The notes beneath the pieces were generated by a model, which saw only the letters and a list, made by a program, of their open reading frames with translations, made no database searches and had not been told where the DNA came from. From a virus: a stretch of 34,721 bases of DNA. Below are positions 24,943 to 32,253 of this stretch, piece by piece; within the stretch, counting starts at the first letter, position 1, and the number at the start of each line of letters is the position of its first letter. Location of the stretch: positions 1 to 34,721 of the IMG/VR virus record IMGVR_UViG_3300010149_000065. One strand, 5' to 3'. Position numbers and translations under genes: made by a program.

Positions 24943-26253
24943 ATGATTAATAACGAAAACGAAATAATCGAAGACGTTGAAGAAAAGGATCTTGTAGAGA
25001 ATCAGGAGCTTGAACAGGAATTTCCTGAAGAAGCTACTGAGGATCAATCAAGCCAACCTTTAACACAAGACGTATTAGACGTATTACTTGGTGAAACCAA
25101 GGAAGAAGAACAAGCTGAAGAAGAAGAAGACGAAATGTCCGAATCTGAAGAAGCTGAAGAAGAAGAAGAAGACGAAATGTCCGAATCTGAAGAAGAAGAT
25201 GATGAAGACGAAATGTCCGAATCTGAAGAAGACGAAATTGAACTTCCAGAAGTCGCTACTAAAGCAGGATACCTTGCAGCAAGTTTCGACGCTTTGAAAT
25301 CAATGAAGAAATCATCTATAGTTGCAGCATATAAGTCAATTAATATGGCTGAAGGCGAAGATGATGACATGCCTAAGAACAAGGCTGACATCATTAATGC
25401 CATGTATGGTCAACTTAAAGCGATGAAGAAAGATGACATTATGGCTTCATATAAAGCTATTAAAGATTCTTGCGGTGGAATGCACGAAGAAATCGAAACA
25501 GATGTGTATGCTGAAGATCTTAAAGTACTTACTGATTCTGAAAAAGAATTGACTGAGGGCTTTAAATCAAAGGTGGCTATCTTATTTGAAGGTGCAATCG
25601 CTAACCGTACTATTGAAATTAAAGAAGAGTTGGAAGCACAGTATCAAGATGATCTTCAAGAGGAAGTCACATACATTCGTGAGAATGTTGTAAATAAGAT
25701 TGATGATTATCTTTCTTATGTGGTTGAGTCTTGGATTCAAGAGAATCAGGAGTTTGTTGATAACAAGCTACGCACTGATATCGCAGAAAACTTCATGAAA
25801 TCACTACAGCAAGTGTTCACTGAGCACTATATTGAAGTGCCGGATTCTGAAGTTAATCTTGTTGATAATCTCTCAGATGATCTTAAAGCAACTACAGAAC
25901 AACTCGAAGAAATGCAAAACACGAACGAAAGTCTTAGTGAAGAACTTGAAAATCTTCATCGTCGTAACATTATCGAAGAGGCAGCTAAAGACTTAGCTAA
26001 CACTGAAAAGGTGAGATTTATGTCTCTTCTTGAAGAAGTTGAGTTTAACGATGCTAAATCATTTACTTCTAAGGTCGAAACGATTAAAGAAAACTTTGAC
26101 TTCTCTTCAACAACTGAAGTTATTCAGGAATCTGAGGAAACTCACGATTCAACTAACGTAAAAACAATCGTGGAAGGTGCGGGTGATCCTAATGCTAATT
26201 TGTCCTCAGACATGCAGCGTTATGTTAATACACTCTCACGCTTCAACAAATAA
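24943..26253 (+). CDS. 22: Prohead scaffold protein gp22
   Basis: This 436-residue protein (T4: 269) is longer because of an acidic N-terminal domain. Residues about 60-100 contain three 'EDEMSESEE' repeats in a run of Glu and Asp. A pair of 'LKxMKKxxIxAxYKxI' segments follows ('DALKSMKKSSIVAAYKSI' and 'GQLKAMKKDDIMASYKAI'). From about residue 185 the protein is the helical scaffold core typical of gp22 ('LFEGAIANRTIEIKEELEAQYQ', 'YVVESWIQENQEFVDNKLRTDIAENFMKSL') with a coiled coil at about 320-350. The C-terminus 'SSDMQRYVNTLSRF' is conserved and binds the shell in T4. The scaffold is removed by gp21. The position directly before gp23 is as in T4. Confidence 0.92.
   Translation: MINNENEIIEDVEEKDLVENQELEQEFPEEATEDQSSQPLTQDVLDVLLGETKEEEQAEEEEDEMSESEEAEEEEEDEMSESEEEDDEDEMSESEEDEIELPEVATKAGYLAASFDALKSMKKSSIVAAYKSINMAEGEDDDMPKNKADIINAMYGQLKAMKKDDIMASYKAIKDSCGGMHEEIETDVYAEDLKVLTDSEKELTEGFKSKVAILFEGAIANRTIEIKEELEAQYQDDLQEEVTYIRENVVNKIDDYLSYVVESWIQENQEFVDNKLRTDIAENFMKSLQQVFTEHYIEVPDSEVNLVDNLSDDLKATTEQLEEMQNTNESLSEELENLHRRNIIEEAAKDLANTEKVRFMSLLEEVEFNDAKSFTSKVETIKENFDFSSTTEVIQESEETHDSTNVKTIVEGAGDPNANLSSDMQRYVNTLSRFNK
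25129..25230 (+). repeat. Three 24-bp repeats encoding DEMSESEE in gp22
   Basis: Identical 24-base copies begin at 25129, 25171 and 25207, separated by Glu/Asp-rich spacers of 18 and 12 bases. The tract forms an acidic arm in front of the scaffold domain. Confidence 0.85.
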
Positions 26254-26285
26254 CCCAAACAACAAACAACAACAAAACAACTATT
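26254..26285 (+). promoter_or_regulatory. CAA-rich leader of the capsid gene without Shine-Dalgarno
   Basis: The 32 bases before the gp23 ATG are almost only A and C, built of CAA/CAAA units (AACAACAAACAACAACAA within). No AGGA-like site and no late box are present. An unstructured A/C-rich leader can itself promote ribosome loading. Confidence 0.5.
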
Positions 26286-27554
26286 ATGTTAAACGCAGAA
26301 AAAGAACTACAAAAGTGGGCTCCAGTGCTTGATCACTCGGACGCTCCTGCTATCGACGATAGCTATAAGAAGGCTGTTACAGCCAAACTACTCGAAAACA
26401 CTGAAGTCGCTCTCCGCGAAGAAGCACAAGCTTCTAGCTTTGGTGTACTTAGTGAAGCAGATGCAAATCAAAGCACCGCAGCTCTTCAGAGTCCTGATCC
26501 AGTGCTTATTTCACTGATCCGTCGTGCAATGCCTAACCTCATCGCTTATGATGTTGCAGGTGTTCAACCTATGTCTGGTCCTACTGGTCTTATCTTCGCG
26601 ATGAAGGCTCGTTATGGTGATGGTAATCCAATCACATTAGATTCACCTCAACAAGATGAAGCACTCTTCAACGAAGCTGACACAGACTTCTCTGGCACTG
26701 GTGCACACGCAGAAGGATTATTTGATTCTCCTGAAGCTGGTATCACAACAGGAACTGGTATTGTTACTAACACTGCTGAAACTTCATCAAGCCTTAATGA
26801 AATGGGTTTCACTATCGAGAAGTCAACTGTTACAGCTAAGACACGTCAACTTAAAGCTGAGTACTCAATGGAGCTTGCTCAAGACCTTAAGGCTGTACAC
26901 GGCCTTGACGCTGAAAGCGAACTTGCTAACATCCTTTCCGGTGAAATTCTCGCAGAGATTAACCGTGAAGTTATCCGTTCTATCGTTACAACTGGTAAAA
27001 AAGGTGGCATCGGTTCAACTGAGGCATTTGACCTTGTAGCTGATGCAGACGGCCGTTGGGCAGTTGAGAAGTTCCAGAGCTTGATCTTCCAGATCGAGAG
27101 TGAAGCAAATACTATTGCTCTTCAAACTCGCCGTGGAAAAGGTAACTATGTTATCTGTTCAAGCAACGTTGCTTCTGCTCTAGCAGCTGCAGGCAAGATC
27201 ACCTTCGGTGGTGAAGGTATCAGTGTTGATGCTACTGGTAACACATTTGCTGGTCTACTTAATGGTAAGCTTAAGGTCTACATTGACCCTTACGCTACTA
27301 CTGACTACGCAACTGTTGGTTACAAAGGTACAAGCGCTTACGATGCTGGTATGTTCTACGCTCCTTACGTTCCTCTTACTATGGTACGTGCAGTTGGCGA
27401 GAATAGCTTCCAACCTAAGATTGCCTTCAAGACACGTTATGGTCTTATCGCCAACCCAATGACTGGTGCTGGTGATGGAATTGGTTCTGTTAACAGCAAC
27501 CCTTACTTCCGCACATTCCGCGTGAAGAACATCAACGTTGGTGGACAATCCTAG
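26286..27554 (+). CDS. 23: Major capsid protein gp23
   Basis: This 422-residue HK97-fold capsid protein of the short, marine T4-like type (T4: 521) has 'SPDPVLISLIRRAMPNLIAYDVAGVQPMSGPTGLIFAMKARY', the block used for gp23 typing. 'RQLKAEYSMELAQDLKAVHGLDAESELANIL', 'GKGNYVICSSNVASAL' and 'YVPLTMVRAVGENSFQPKIAFKTRYGL' are also typical. Residues 1-57 form the delta domain that gp21 should remove: 'GVLSEADAN' offers Leu-Ser-Glu before Ala58, matching the protease consensus. No gp24 vertex paralogue follows, as in other marine members. GC is somewhat above the window (43% over 27061-27120), consistent with codon bias in a very abundant protein. A strong terminator follows. Confidence 0.97.
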   Translation: MLNAEKELQKWAPVLDHSDAPAIDDSYKKAVTAKLLENTEVALREEAQASSFGVLSEADANQSTAALQSPDPVLISLIRRAMPNLIAYDVAGVQPMSGPTGLIFAMKARYGDGNPITLDSPQQDEALFNEADTDFSGTGAHAEGLFDSPEAGITTGTGIVTNTAETSSSLNEMGFTIEKSTVTAKTRQLKAEYSMELAQDLKAVHGLDAESELANILSGEILAEINREVIRSIVTTGKKGGIGSTEAFDLVADADGRWAVEKFQSLIFQIESEANTIALQTRRGKGNYVICSSNVASALAAAGKITFGGEGISVDATGNTFAGLLNGKLKVYIDPYATTDYATVGYKGTSAYDAGMFYAPYVPLTMVRAVGENSFQPKIAFKTRYGLIANPMTGAGDGIGSVNSNPYFRTFRVKNINVGGQS

Positions 27555-27578
27555 TCTTAGGTACTAACCCCTAATCTT

Positions 27579-27612
27579 AAAGAAGGTCTCCATTTGGGGG
27601 CCTTCTTTTTTT
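27579..27612 (+). terminator. Rho-independent terminator after gp23
   Basis: A 13-bp stem (AAAGAAGGTCTCC with GGGGGCCTTCTTT, two G-T wobbles) and an ATTT loop, with the run of seven T at 27606-27612. Its last T is also the first base of the next late box. Confidence 0.9.
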
Positions 27613-27619
27613 ATAAATA
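27612..27619 (+). promoter_or_regulatory. T4-type late promoter box, fused to the gp23 terminator
   Basis: Exact TATAAATA that begins on the last T of the terminator tract and ends exactly five bases before the ATG at 27625, predicting a leaderless transcript. Confidence 0.7.
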
Positions 27620-27624
27620 AAATT

Positions 27625-28092
27625 ATGGCACAGAAAAATTTAACAGATAACAGGAATTTGCTTTCGCCTATTGGATTTAAGTTAACGATCAATAACGAAA
27701 AATACGCGAACACAGAATTCTTTGTTACGAGTATTGGAATTCCAGAGATCTCGGCCGAGGAAGTACAAATGAAGTTTAGAGGAGAGACGGGTTATACGTC
27801 TGGCGAACAAAGACAATTTGGTGCACTTTCCTTACGGATGGCGATTGATGAAGATATGAAAAACTATACTGAAATATACGATTGGCTAGAACGTAATACC
27901 AAAGGTCACGAAGAATGTGATATGATTTTATCTATTATGTCAAGTCACAGTTCTGTAAATAAGCAGCTGCAATTTAAAAGTGCTTTTCCTACATCATTAG
28001 GTGGTGTAGAATTTAGTACGCAATCAACATCGATTGATTATCTTCAAGCAGATGTTTCGTTTAGATACACTGAATTTGTAATCTTGAAGTAG
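27625..28092 (+). CDS. Tail-tube-like (gp19/gp54 superfamily) virion protein
   Basis: The 155-residue protein has 'NRNLLSPIGFKLTINN', 'FFVTSIGIPEI', 'FGALSLRMAIDEDMKNYTEIYDWLERN' and 'FPTSLGGVEFSTQSTSIDYLQADVSFRYTEF'. This order (N-terminal strand pair, a 'DEDMxNYxEIYxWL' helix, then 'FPxSL...' and a final strand 'FRYTxF') is one I know from small structural proteins of marine T4-like phages that share the gp19 tube fold. It may be a tube initiator, terminator or baseplate tube adaptor. It lies apart from the other tail genes, in the slot where some cyanophages place gp3, so a gp3-like role is an alternative. It has its own late box. Confidence 0.65.
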   Translation: MAQKNLTDNRNLLSPIGFKLTINNEKYANTEFFVTSIGIPEISAEEVQMKFRGETGYTSGEQRQFGALSLRMAIDEDMKNYTEIYDWLERNTKGHEECDMILSIMSSHSSVNKQLQFKSAFPTSLGGVEFSTQSTSIDYLQADVSFRYTEFVILK

Positions 28093-28093
28093 A

Positions 28094-28105
28094 GATAAAT
28101 AAATA
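28094..28105 (+). promoter_or_regulatory. Degenerate late promoter boxes before uvsY
   Basis: GATAAATA at 28094-28101 and an overlapping ATAAATA at 28099-28105 lie just before the ATG at 28110. Neither matches the exact TATAAATA core, so late transcription of uvsY from here is only possible. Confidence 0.35.
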
Positions 28106-28109
28106 TAGT

Positions 28110-28559
28110 ATGCTTGATTTGAATGATATATTAACTATGTGGAAAAAGGATTCTGTTATCGACGAAATTTGTCTTGATGAAGAAACAATTAAATCCTCTA
28201 AGTTGCACGCGAAATACCTTGAACTTTATTCTATGGCGAAACTCCTTTTGAAGAAAAGAGAGATGGAACTACGATCAATGAAAAAAGATAAGTGGCTCTA
28301 CTACAATGGTAAAATGACGAAAGAAGATATGGATTCTCGTAAATGGAGATACGACCCATTTGATGGAATGTCCAAACCAATGAAATCCGACATGGATATG
28401 TATTACTCGACAGATGATGATTTGATTAAAATTACTGCTAAGATCGATTATCAGAAAACTATCATCGAAACTCTCGAAGAGATCATGGGTAATATTCGTT
28501 GGAGACACAACGCAGTTAAAAATATTTTAGACTTTAAAAAGTTTACATCGGGAATGTAA
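28110..28559 (+). CDS. uvsY: Recombination mediator UvsY
   Basis: This 149-residue protein (T4: 137) opens 'MLDLNDILTMWKKDSVIDE', then 'SSKLHAKYLELYSMAKLLLKKREMELRSMKKDKWLYYNGKM', and ends 'IRWRHNAVKNILDFKKFTSGM'. These are the conserved UvsY blocks. In T4, UvsY loads the UvsX recombinase onto single-stranded DNA coated with gp32 and is essential for recombination-dependent replication. UvsX is not in this window. The stop overlaps the uvsW start (TAATG at 28557-28561), so the two are translationally coupled. Confidence 0.93.
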   Translation: MLDLNDILTMWKKDSVIDEICLDEETIKSSKLHAKYLELYSMAKLLLKKREMELRSMKKDKWLYYNGKMTKEDMDSRKWRYDPFDGMSKPMKSDMDMYYSTDDDLIKITAKIDYQKTIIETLEEIMGNIRWRHNAVKNILDFKKFTSGM

Positions 28560-30052
28560 TGTTATTTGCGACAAAAAAGGATGAGTCGAAAGTGCTCATA
28601 ACGAGCGAGGATAGTGGCATTTTAATGGAGCTGCATGAGTATTTTAGCTTTTACGCAGAAGGGTATAAGTTTATGCCTGCTTATCGCAATAAGATGTGGG
28701 ATGGTAAAATAAGACTTTTCGATAGACGCACACAGACTTTACCACATGGTTTACTAGAGCAGGTTAACAACTTTTGTTACGAAAGAGGTTACACATTTAA
28801 GATAGATGATAATCTTAAAGAAAAATTCGTTGAAAAAGACGATCTCACAAACTTCGTAAATACCCTAACAATTGGAAGTAAAGAAAAACCAATTACACCT
28901 CGTGATTATCAGGTAAATGCCTTTATTCACGCCTTACAGCGAAAAAGATCCATACTTATTTCTCCAACAGGTTCTGGTAAATCGTTGATAATCTACTTAT
29001 TGATGCGTTATTATTTGAATCATGAATTCGACAAAAAAGTTTTAATCGTAGTTCCTACAACATCTTTGGTTGAACAGATGTATAAAGATTTTCAAGCGTA
29101 TTCTTTGTGTGATAACGATTTTGATGTAGAAGAAGATGCACATAGAATATACTCAGGAAAAGAAAAAATAAACTTCGATGCATCAGTAGTTATAACGACA
29201 TGGCAAAGTGCTATTAAGTTACCTGCGTCTTGGTTCACTCAATACGGCATGGTAGTTGGTGATGAAGCTCATACCTTTAAAGCAAAATCGTTAACGACTA
29301 TCATGAATCGATTGGTGAATGCGAATTTAAGAGTCGGCACAACTGGTACGATAGACAATGCGATCGCTAATCAGATGACGCTTGAAGGTAATTTTGGACC
29401 AGTTAATAAAGTGATAAGCACAAAAGAACTTATCGATTCTGATACTTTATCACAACTCACTGTGCAATGTTTAGTTCTTAAATACCGCGAAGAAGAAAGA
29501 AAACTTTGCAGAGGACTAAAATATCAAGAAGAAATTGATTTTATTGTTTCACACGAAAAAAGAAATAGGTTTATCGTAAATTTAACATGCGATCAAAAAG
29601 GTAACTCGCTTGTTTTATATAACCTTGTCCATAAGCATGGTAAACCTCTTTATGACTCGTTTGTACAAAAATTGAAAGGCACTGGTCGTAAAGTCTTTTT
29701 CGTTTCTGGCGCAGTGAATGCAGAAGAGCGAGAAAGAATACGTGAAATCACTGAAAAAGAAAAGAACGCTATTATCGTCGCGAGTGTTGGAACTTTTTCG
29801 ACAGGTATAAATATAGTTAACCTCCACAACATCGTGTTTGCATCACCTACCAAATCACAGATACGCGTTTTACAATCTATTGGACGAGGTCTAAGAAAAA
29901 CAGAAGACGGACAAGGCACAACGATTTACGATTTAGCAGATGATCTTGCATGGAAAAAGAAAAAGAATTACACACTCAACCACGCTATTCAAAGAGTTAA
30001 AATATACACCATAGAAAAGTTTAAATACAAAATTCACGAAGTCCCAGTATGA
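28559..30052 (+). CDS. uvsW: Recombination helicase UvsW
   Basis: This 497-residue superfamily 2 helicase has Walker A 'SPTGSGKS' (residues 135-142), 'VLIVVPTTSLVEQM', DEAH at 235-238 ('VVGDEAHTF'), motif III 'VGTTGT' and motif VI 'QSIGRGLRKT'. The N-terminal domain 'YKFMPAYRNKMWDGKIRLFDRRTQTLPHGLL' is the substrate-binding part specific to UvsW. In T4 it branch-migrates recombination intermediates, unwinds R-loops and helps switch replication from origin-dependent to recombination-dependent initiation. The start overlaps uvsY and the stop overlaps the next start (ATGA at 30049-30052). Confidence 0.95.
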   Translation: MLFATKKDESKVLITSEDSGILMELHEYFSFYAEGYKFMPAYRNKMWDGKIRLFDRRTQTLPHGLLEQVNNFCYERGYTFKIDDNLKEKFVEKDDLTNFVNTLTIGSKEKPITPRDYQVNAFIHALQRKRSILISPTGSGKSLIIYLLMRYYLNHEFDKKVLIVVPTTSLVEQMYKDFQAYSLCDNDFDVEEDAHRIYSGKEKINFDASVVITTWQSAIKLPASWFTQYGMVVGDEAHTFKAKSLTTIMNRLVNANLRVGTTGTIDNAIANQMTLEGNFGPVNKVISTKELIDSDTLSQLTVQCLVLKYREEERKLCRGLKYQEEIDFIVSHEKRNRFIVNLTCDQKGNSLVLYNLVHKHGKPLYDSFVQKLKGTGRKVFFVSGAVNAEERERIREITEKEKNAIIVASVGTFSTGINIVNLHNIVFASPTKSQIRVLQSIGRGLRKTEDGQGTTIYDLADDLAWKKKKNYTLNHAIQRVKIYTIEKFKYKIHEVPV

Positions 30053-30489
30053 ATAAATCCATAGAAGACTATCTTAGTAAATTTGAGACGGTGGCATACC
30101 GCCTTTCAGACAAAAGTCATATCGTAGGTGTAGAAGATGCGTATGATGATGAAAGAAACATGGTCTATATAAATAATCCTGTAGAAGTATATCAGGAAAA
30201 TGGAACAACCTATATGACTCCTTGGGTATTTCCAAGTGAAGAAGAATGTGTAGGGATTAGTATGGATAACGTAATCACATCCATTATACCAGATGTTGAT
30301 ACTCAACTATGCTATCACAAATATGTAATCAAATCAAGATTAGATAAACATATGTCAAATGAAGAAGTAAATATTATTATGGATCTATTATTTAATCCTC
30401 CAGTTGATAATCTAGATAGTGGTATTAATAACTCCAGTATGTATGATCCTTATAAAGGAATAGAGTGGAGGAAATATTATAACAATTGA
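30049..30489 (+). CDS. Conserved phage protein, probable small Sm-like beta barrel
   Basis: This 146-residue protein overlaps uvsW by four bases. The first 85 residues, 'ETVAYRLSDKSHIVGVEDAYDDERNMVYINNPVEV', 'TYMTPWVFPSEEECVGISMDNVITSI', have the strand pattern of short Sm/LSm-like barrels. I recall such proteins next to uvsW and gp55 in cyanophage genomes, with a typical 'I-x-N-P-V-x-V ... P-W-x-P-x-x-x-x-x-x-I-x-x-D-x-V-x-x-x' pattern. The C-terminal 60 residues are polar and probably disordered. The function is unknown: an RNA- or protein-binding role would fit the fold but is not shown. The fold itself is inferred from pattern only. Confidence 0.5.
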   Translation: MNKSIEDYLSKFETVAYRLSDKSHIVGVEDAYDDERNMVYINNPVEVYQENGTTYMTPWVFPSEEECVGISMDNVITSIIPDVDTQLCYHKYVIKSRLDKHMSNEEVNIIMDLLFNPPVDNLDSGINNSSMYDPYKGIEWRKYYNN

Positions 30490-30577
30490 AGATAGTATTC
30501 TTTGTTTGTTCTTAATTATTATACCAAGAAAGTGGAGACTTGTACATAATAAAATTCACTTTATAGCACTTTTTTTA

Positions 30578-30606
30578 TGTACAAACACGTCGTTTTAGTG
30601 TATAAT
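30578..30606 (+). promoter_or_regulatory. Sigma70-like promoter of gp55-gp47-gp46
   Basis: TGTACA (30578-30583), exactly 17 bases, then TATAAT (30601-30606) with an extended -10 (AGTG). It closely matches the promoter at 34033, sharing TGTACAAAC and TTTTAGTGTAT. The -10 lies only eight bases before the gp55 ATG, so the mRNA is nearly leaderless. This is presumably an early or middle promoter, read by host polymerase. Confidence 0.7.
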
Positions 30607-30614
30607 ATAACATA

Positions 30615-31193
30615 ATGAAAAAGAAAGCCAAAGATAAACCACACTACGTGAATAACCGAGAGTTTTCTACATCGGTTGTTGAATATGTAAACTCCGTCAA
30701 CGAAGCAAAAGAACATGGCAAAGAGGAACCGCGCATTACAGAGTACATTGGTACATGTTTTTTGAAAATCGCTGAAGGACTTTCTCATAAACCCAATTTT
30801 TATGGGTACACTTATCGTGAAGAAATGGTTATGGATGCAGTAGAAAATTGTATTAAAGCTATTATGAATTATAATATTGAAAAAGCAACTCGCACTGGAC
30901 TGCCTAATGCATTTTCATATTTCACACAGATAAGCTATTTTGCATTCTTACGTCGAATAGCTAAAGAGAAAAAATACCAAGATGTTAAAGATTTGTTTAA
31001 AGAACATGCAGACGCTGAAAGCTTTATGGATTCTGATAATCACGTTGATGCATCAGGAATAGTTAATCGTGTTAGATATAGAAGTCAAGCTCTAAGAAAA
31101 AGAGATACTGCTCGTAAGAACTTCGCGAAAAAGATTAACAAAACCAAAAAGTCTCAGAAAGGTACTGATGGCAAATTAGATAACTTTATTTAG
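30615..31193 (+). CDS. 55: Late transcription sigma factor gp55
   Basis: This 192-residue protein (T4: 185) has 'PRITEYIGTCFLKIAEGLSHKPNFYGYTYREEMVMDAVENCIKAIMNYN' followed by 'NAFSYFTQISYFAFLRRIAKEKKY'. That is the sigma region 2-like core of T4-type gp55 which binds core RNA polymerase and the TATAAATA box. The C-terminal part is basic ('RDTARKNFAKKINKTKKSQKG') and ends 'KLDNFI', resembling the short tail that binds the sliding clamp. It directs transcription of the late genes encoded in 1731-28092. It is itself under a non-late promoter, as expected, and has no Shine-Dalgarno. Confidence 0.93.
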   Translation: MKKKAKDKPHYVNNREFSTSVVEYVNSVNEAKEHGKEEPRITEYIGTCFLKIAEGLSHKPNFYGYTYREEMVMDAVENCIKAIMNYNIEKATRTGLPNAFSYFTQISYFAFLRRIAKEKKYQDVKDLFKEHADAESFMDSDNHVDASGIVNRVRYRSQALRKRDTARKNFAKKINKTKKSQKGTDGKLDNFI

Positions 31194-31194
31194 T

Positions 31195-32253
31195 ATGCGA
31201 ATTGCAATCATTAATGATACACACTTCGGTGTTAAGAATGGGTCGGACATATATCTTAAGTATGCTGAGAAGTTTTACGACAATATCTTTTTTCCGTATC
31301 TTCTAAAGAATAACATTAAAGACATTATTCACCTCGGCGATTATTTCGAGCATAGAAAATATGTAAACTATAAAGTCTTGAAGCGTAATTATGATATGTT
31401 TATTTCTAAACTTTATGATTATGATATTCATATGGATATTATTCCTGGAAATCATTGCGTTTATTACAAGAATACCAATAAGCTTAATTCGCTTACACAG
31501 ATATTAGAAAAGTATAATGACCGTATTAGAATCCACATGGATCCAACAGTGAATTCGTATGATGGTTTAAATATTGGGTTGCTCCCTTGGATTTGTGAAG
31601 AGAACCGTGATGCATCGATGGAATTTATTAAAAATTCTTCAGCGTCTATTCTTATGGGGCATTTGGAGTTGGGTGGATTTAAATACATGGCTAACGCGAA
31701 TATACAATCCCATGGTATGGATAAAAGTATGTTCGACAGATACGAGGCGGTGTATTCTGGACATTATCACACGAAAAGTAGTCAGGGAAATGTGACGTAT
31801 CTAGGAACACAGTATGAGTTGACATGGTCAGATGCCGATGATCCAAAGTACTTCCACATTTTAGACACTGAAAGCCGTGAGATAGAAGCAGTACGCAATC
31901 CTTATACACTTTTCCAAAAACTTTACTATGATGAAGACAAGGTTGCAGATTTTACACCGAGTTCAATTAAGGATACATACATTAAAATAATTGTAACTAA
32001 CAAAAAGGATCTTTATAAATTTGATAAGTATGTTGAAGCTTTATACGATTGCAATCCGTATGAAATAAAAATTATTGAAAACTTTGATGATTATAACGGT
32101 GAAAATGTAGAGGACACTGATGTAAAGGTTGATGATACCGCAACACTTTTAAACACTTACATTGACGCCATTGAAACACCACTTAACCAAGACACTTTGA
32201 AAAAGATGATGCAAGAGCTTCTGATTGAGGCACAAACAATTGATACGATATAA
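31195..32253 (+). CDS. 47: Recombination nuclease subunit gp47 (Mre11/SbcD-like)
   Basis: This 352-residue metallophosphoesterase (T4: 339) has motif I 'INDTHFG' (D8, H10), motif II 'HLGDYFEHRK' (D49), motif III 'PGNHCVYYKN' (N86, H87), 'MGHLELGGF' (H156) and 'SGHYHTKS' (H190, H192). All metal ligands are present. Motif III is normally GNHD/E; Cys88 replaces the acid. With gp46 it forms the Mre11-Rad50-type complex that resects double-strand ends and, in T4, degrades host DNA. It starts one base after the gp55 stop, and its stop overlaps the gp46 start (TAATG at 32251-32255). Confidence 0.95.
   Translation: MRIAIINDTHFGVKNGSDIYLKYAEKFYDNIFFPYLLKNNIKDIIHLGDYFEHRKYVNYKVLKRNYDMFISKLYDYDIHMDIIPGNHCVYYKNTNKLNSLTQILEKYNDRIRIHMDPTVNSYDGLNIGLLPWICEENRDASMEFIKNSSASILMGHLELGGFKYMANANIQSHGMDKSMFDRYEAVYSGHYHTKSSQGNVTYLGTQYELTWSDADDPKYFHILDTESREIEAVRNPYTLFQKLYYDEDKVADFTPSSIKDTYIKIIVTNKKDLYKFDKYVEALYDCNPYEIKIIENFDDYNGENVEDTDVKVDDTATLLNTYIDAIETPLNQDTLKKMMQELLIEAQTIDTI

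Noticed and set aside
25044-25403. Antisense Ser/Asp-rich open frame over the start of gp22
   Set aside because: It is the complement of the acidic Glu/Asp repeat tract and encodes only low-complexity serine runs.
29806-30175. TATAAATA at 29806 (in uvsW) and 30168 (in the Sm-like gene)
   Set aside because: Both are inside coding sequence and far from any start codon; a few exact matches are expected by chance in DNA this A/T-rich.
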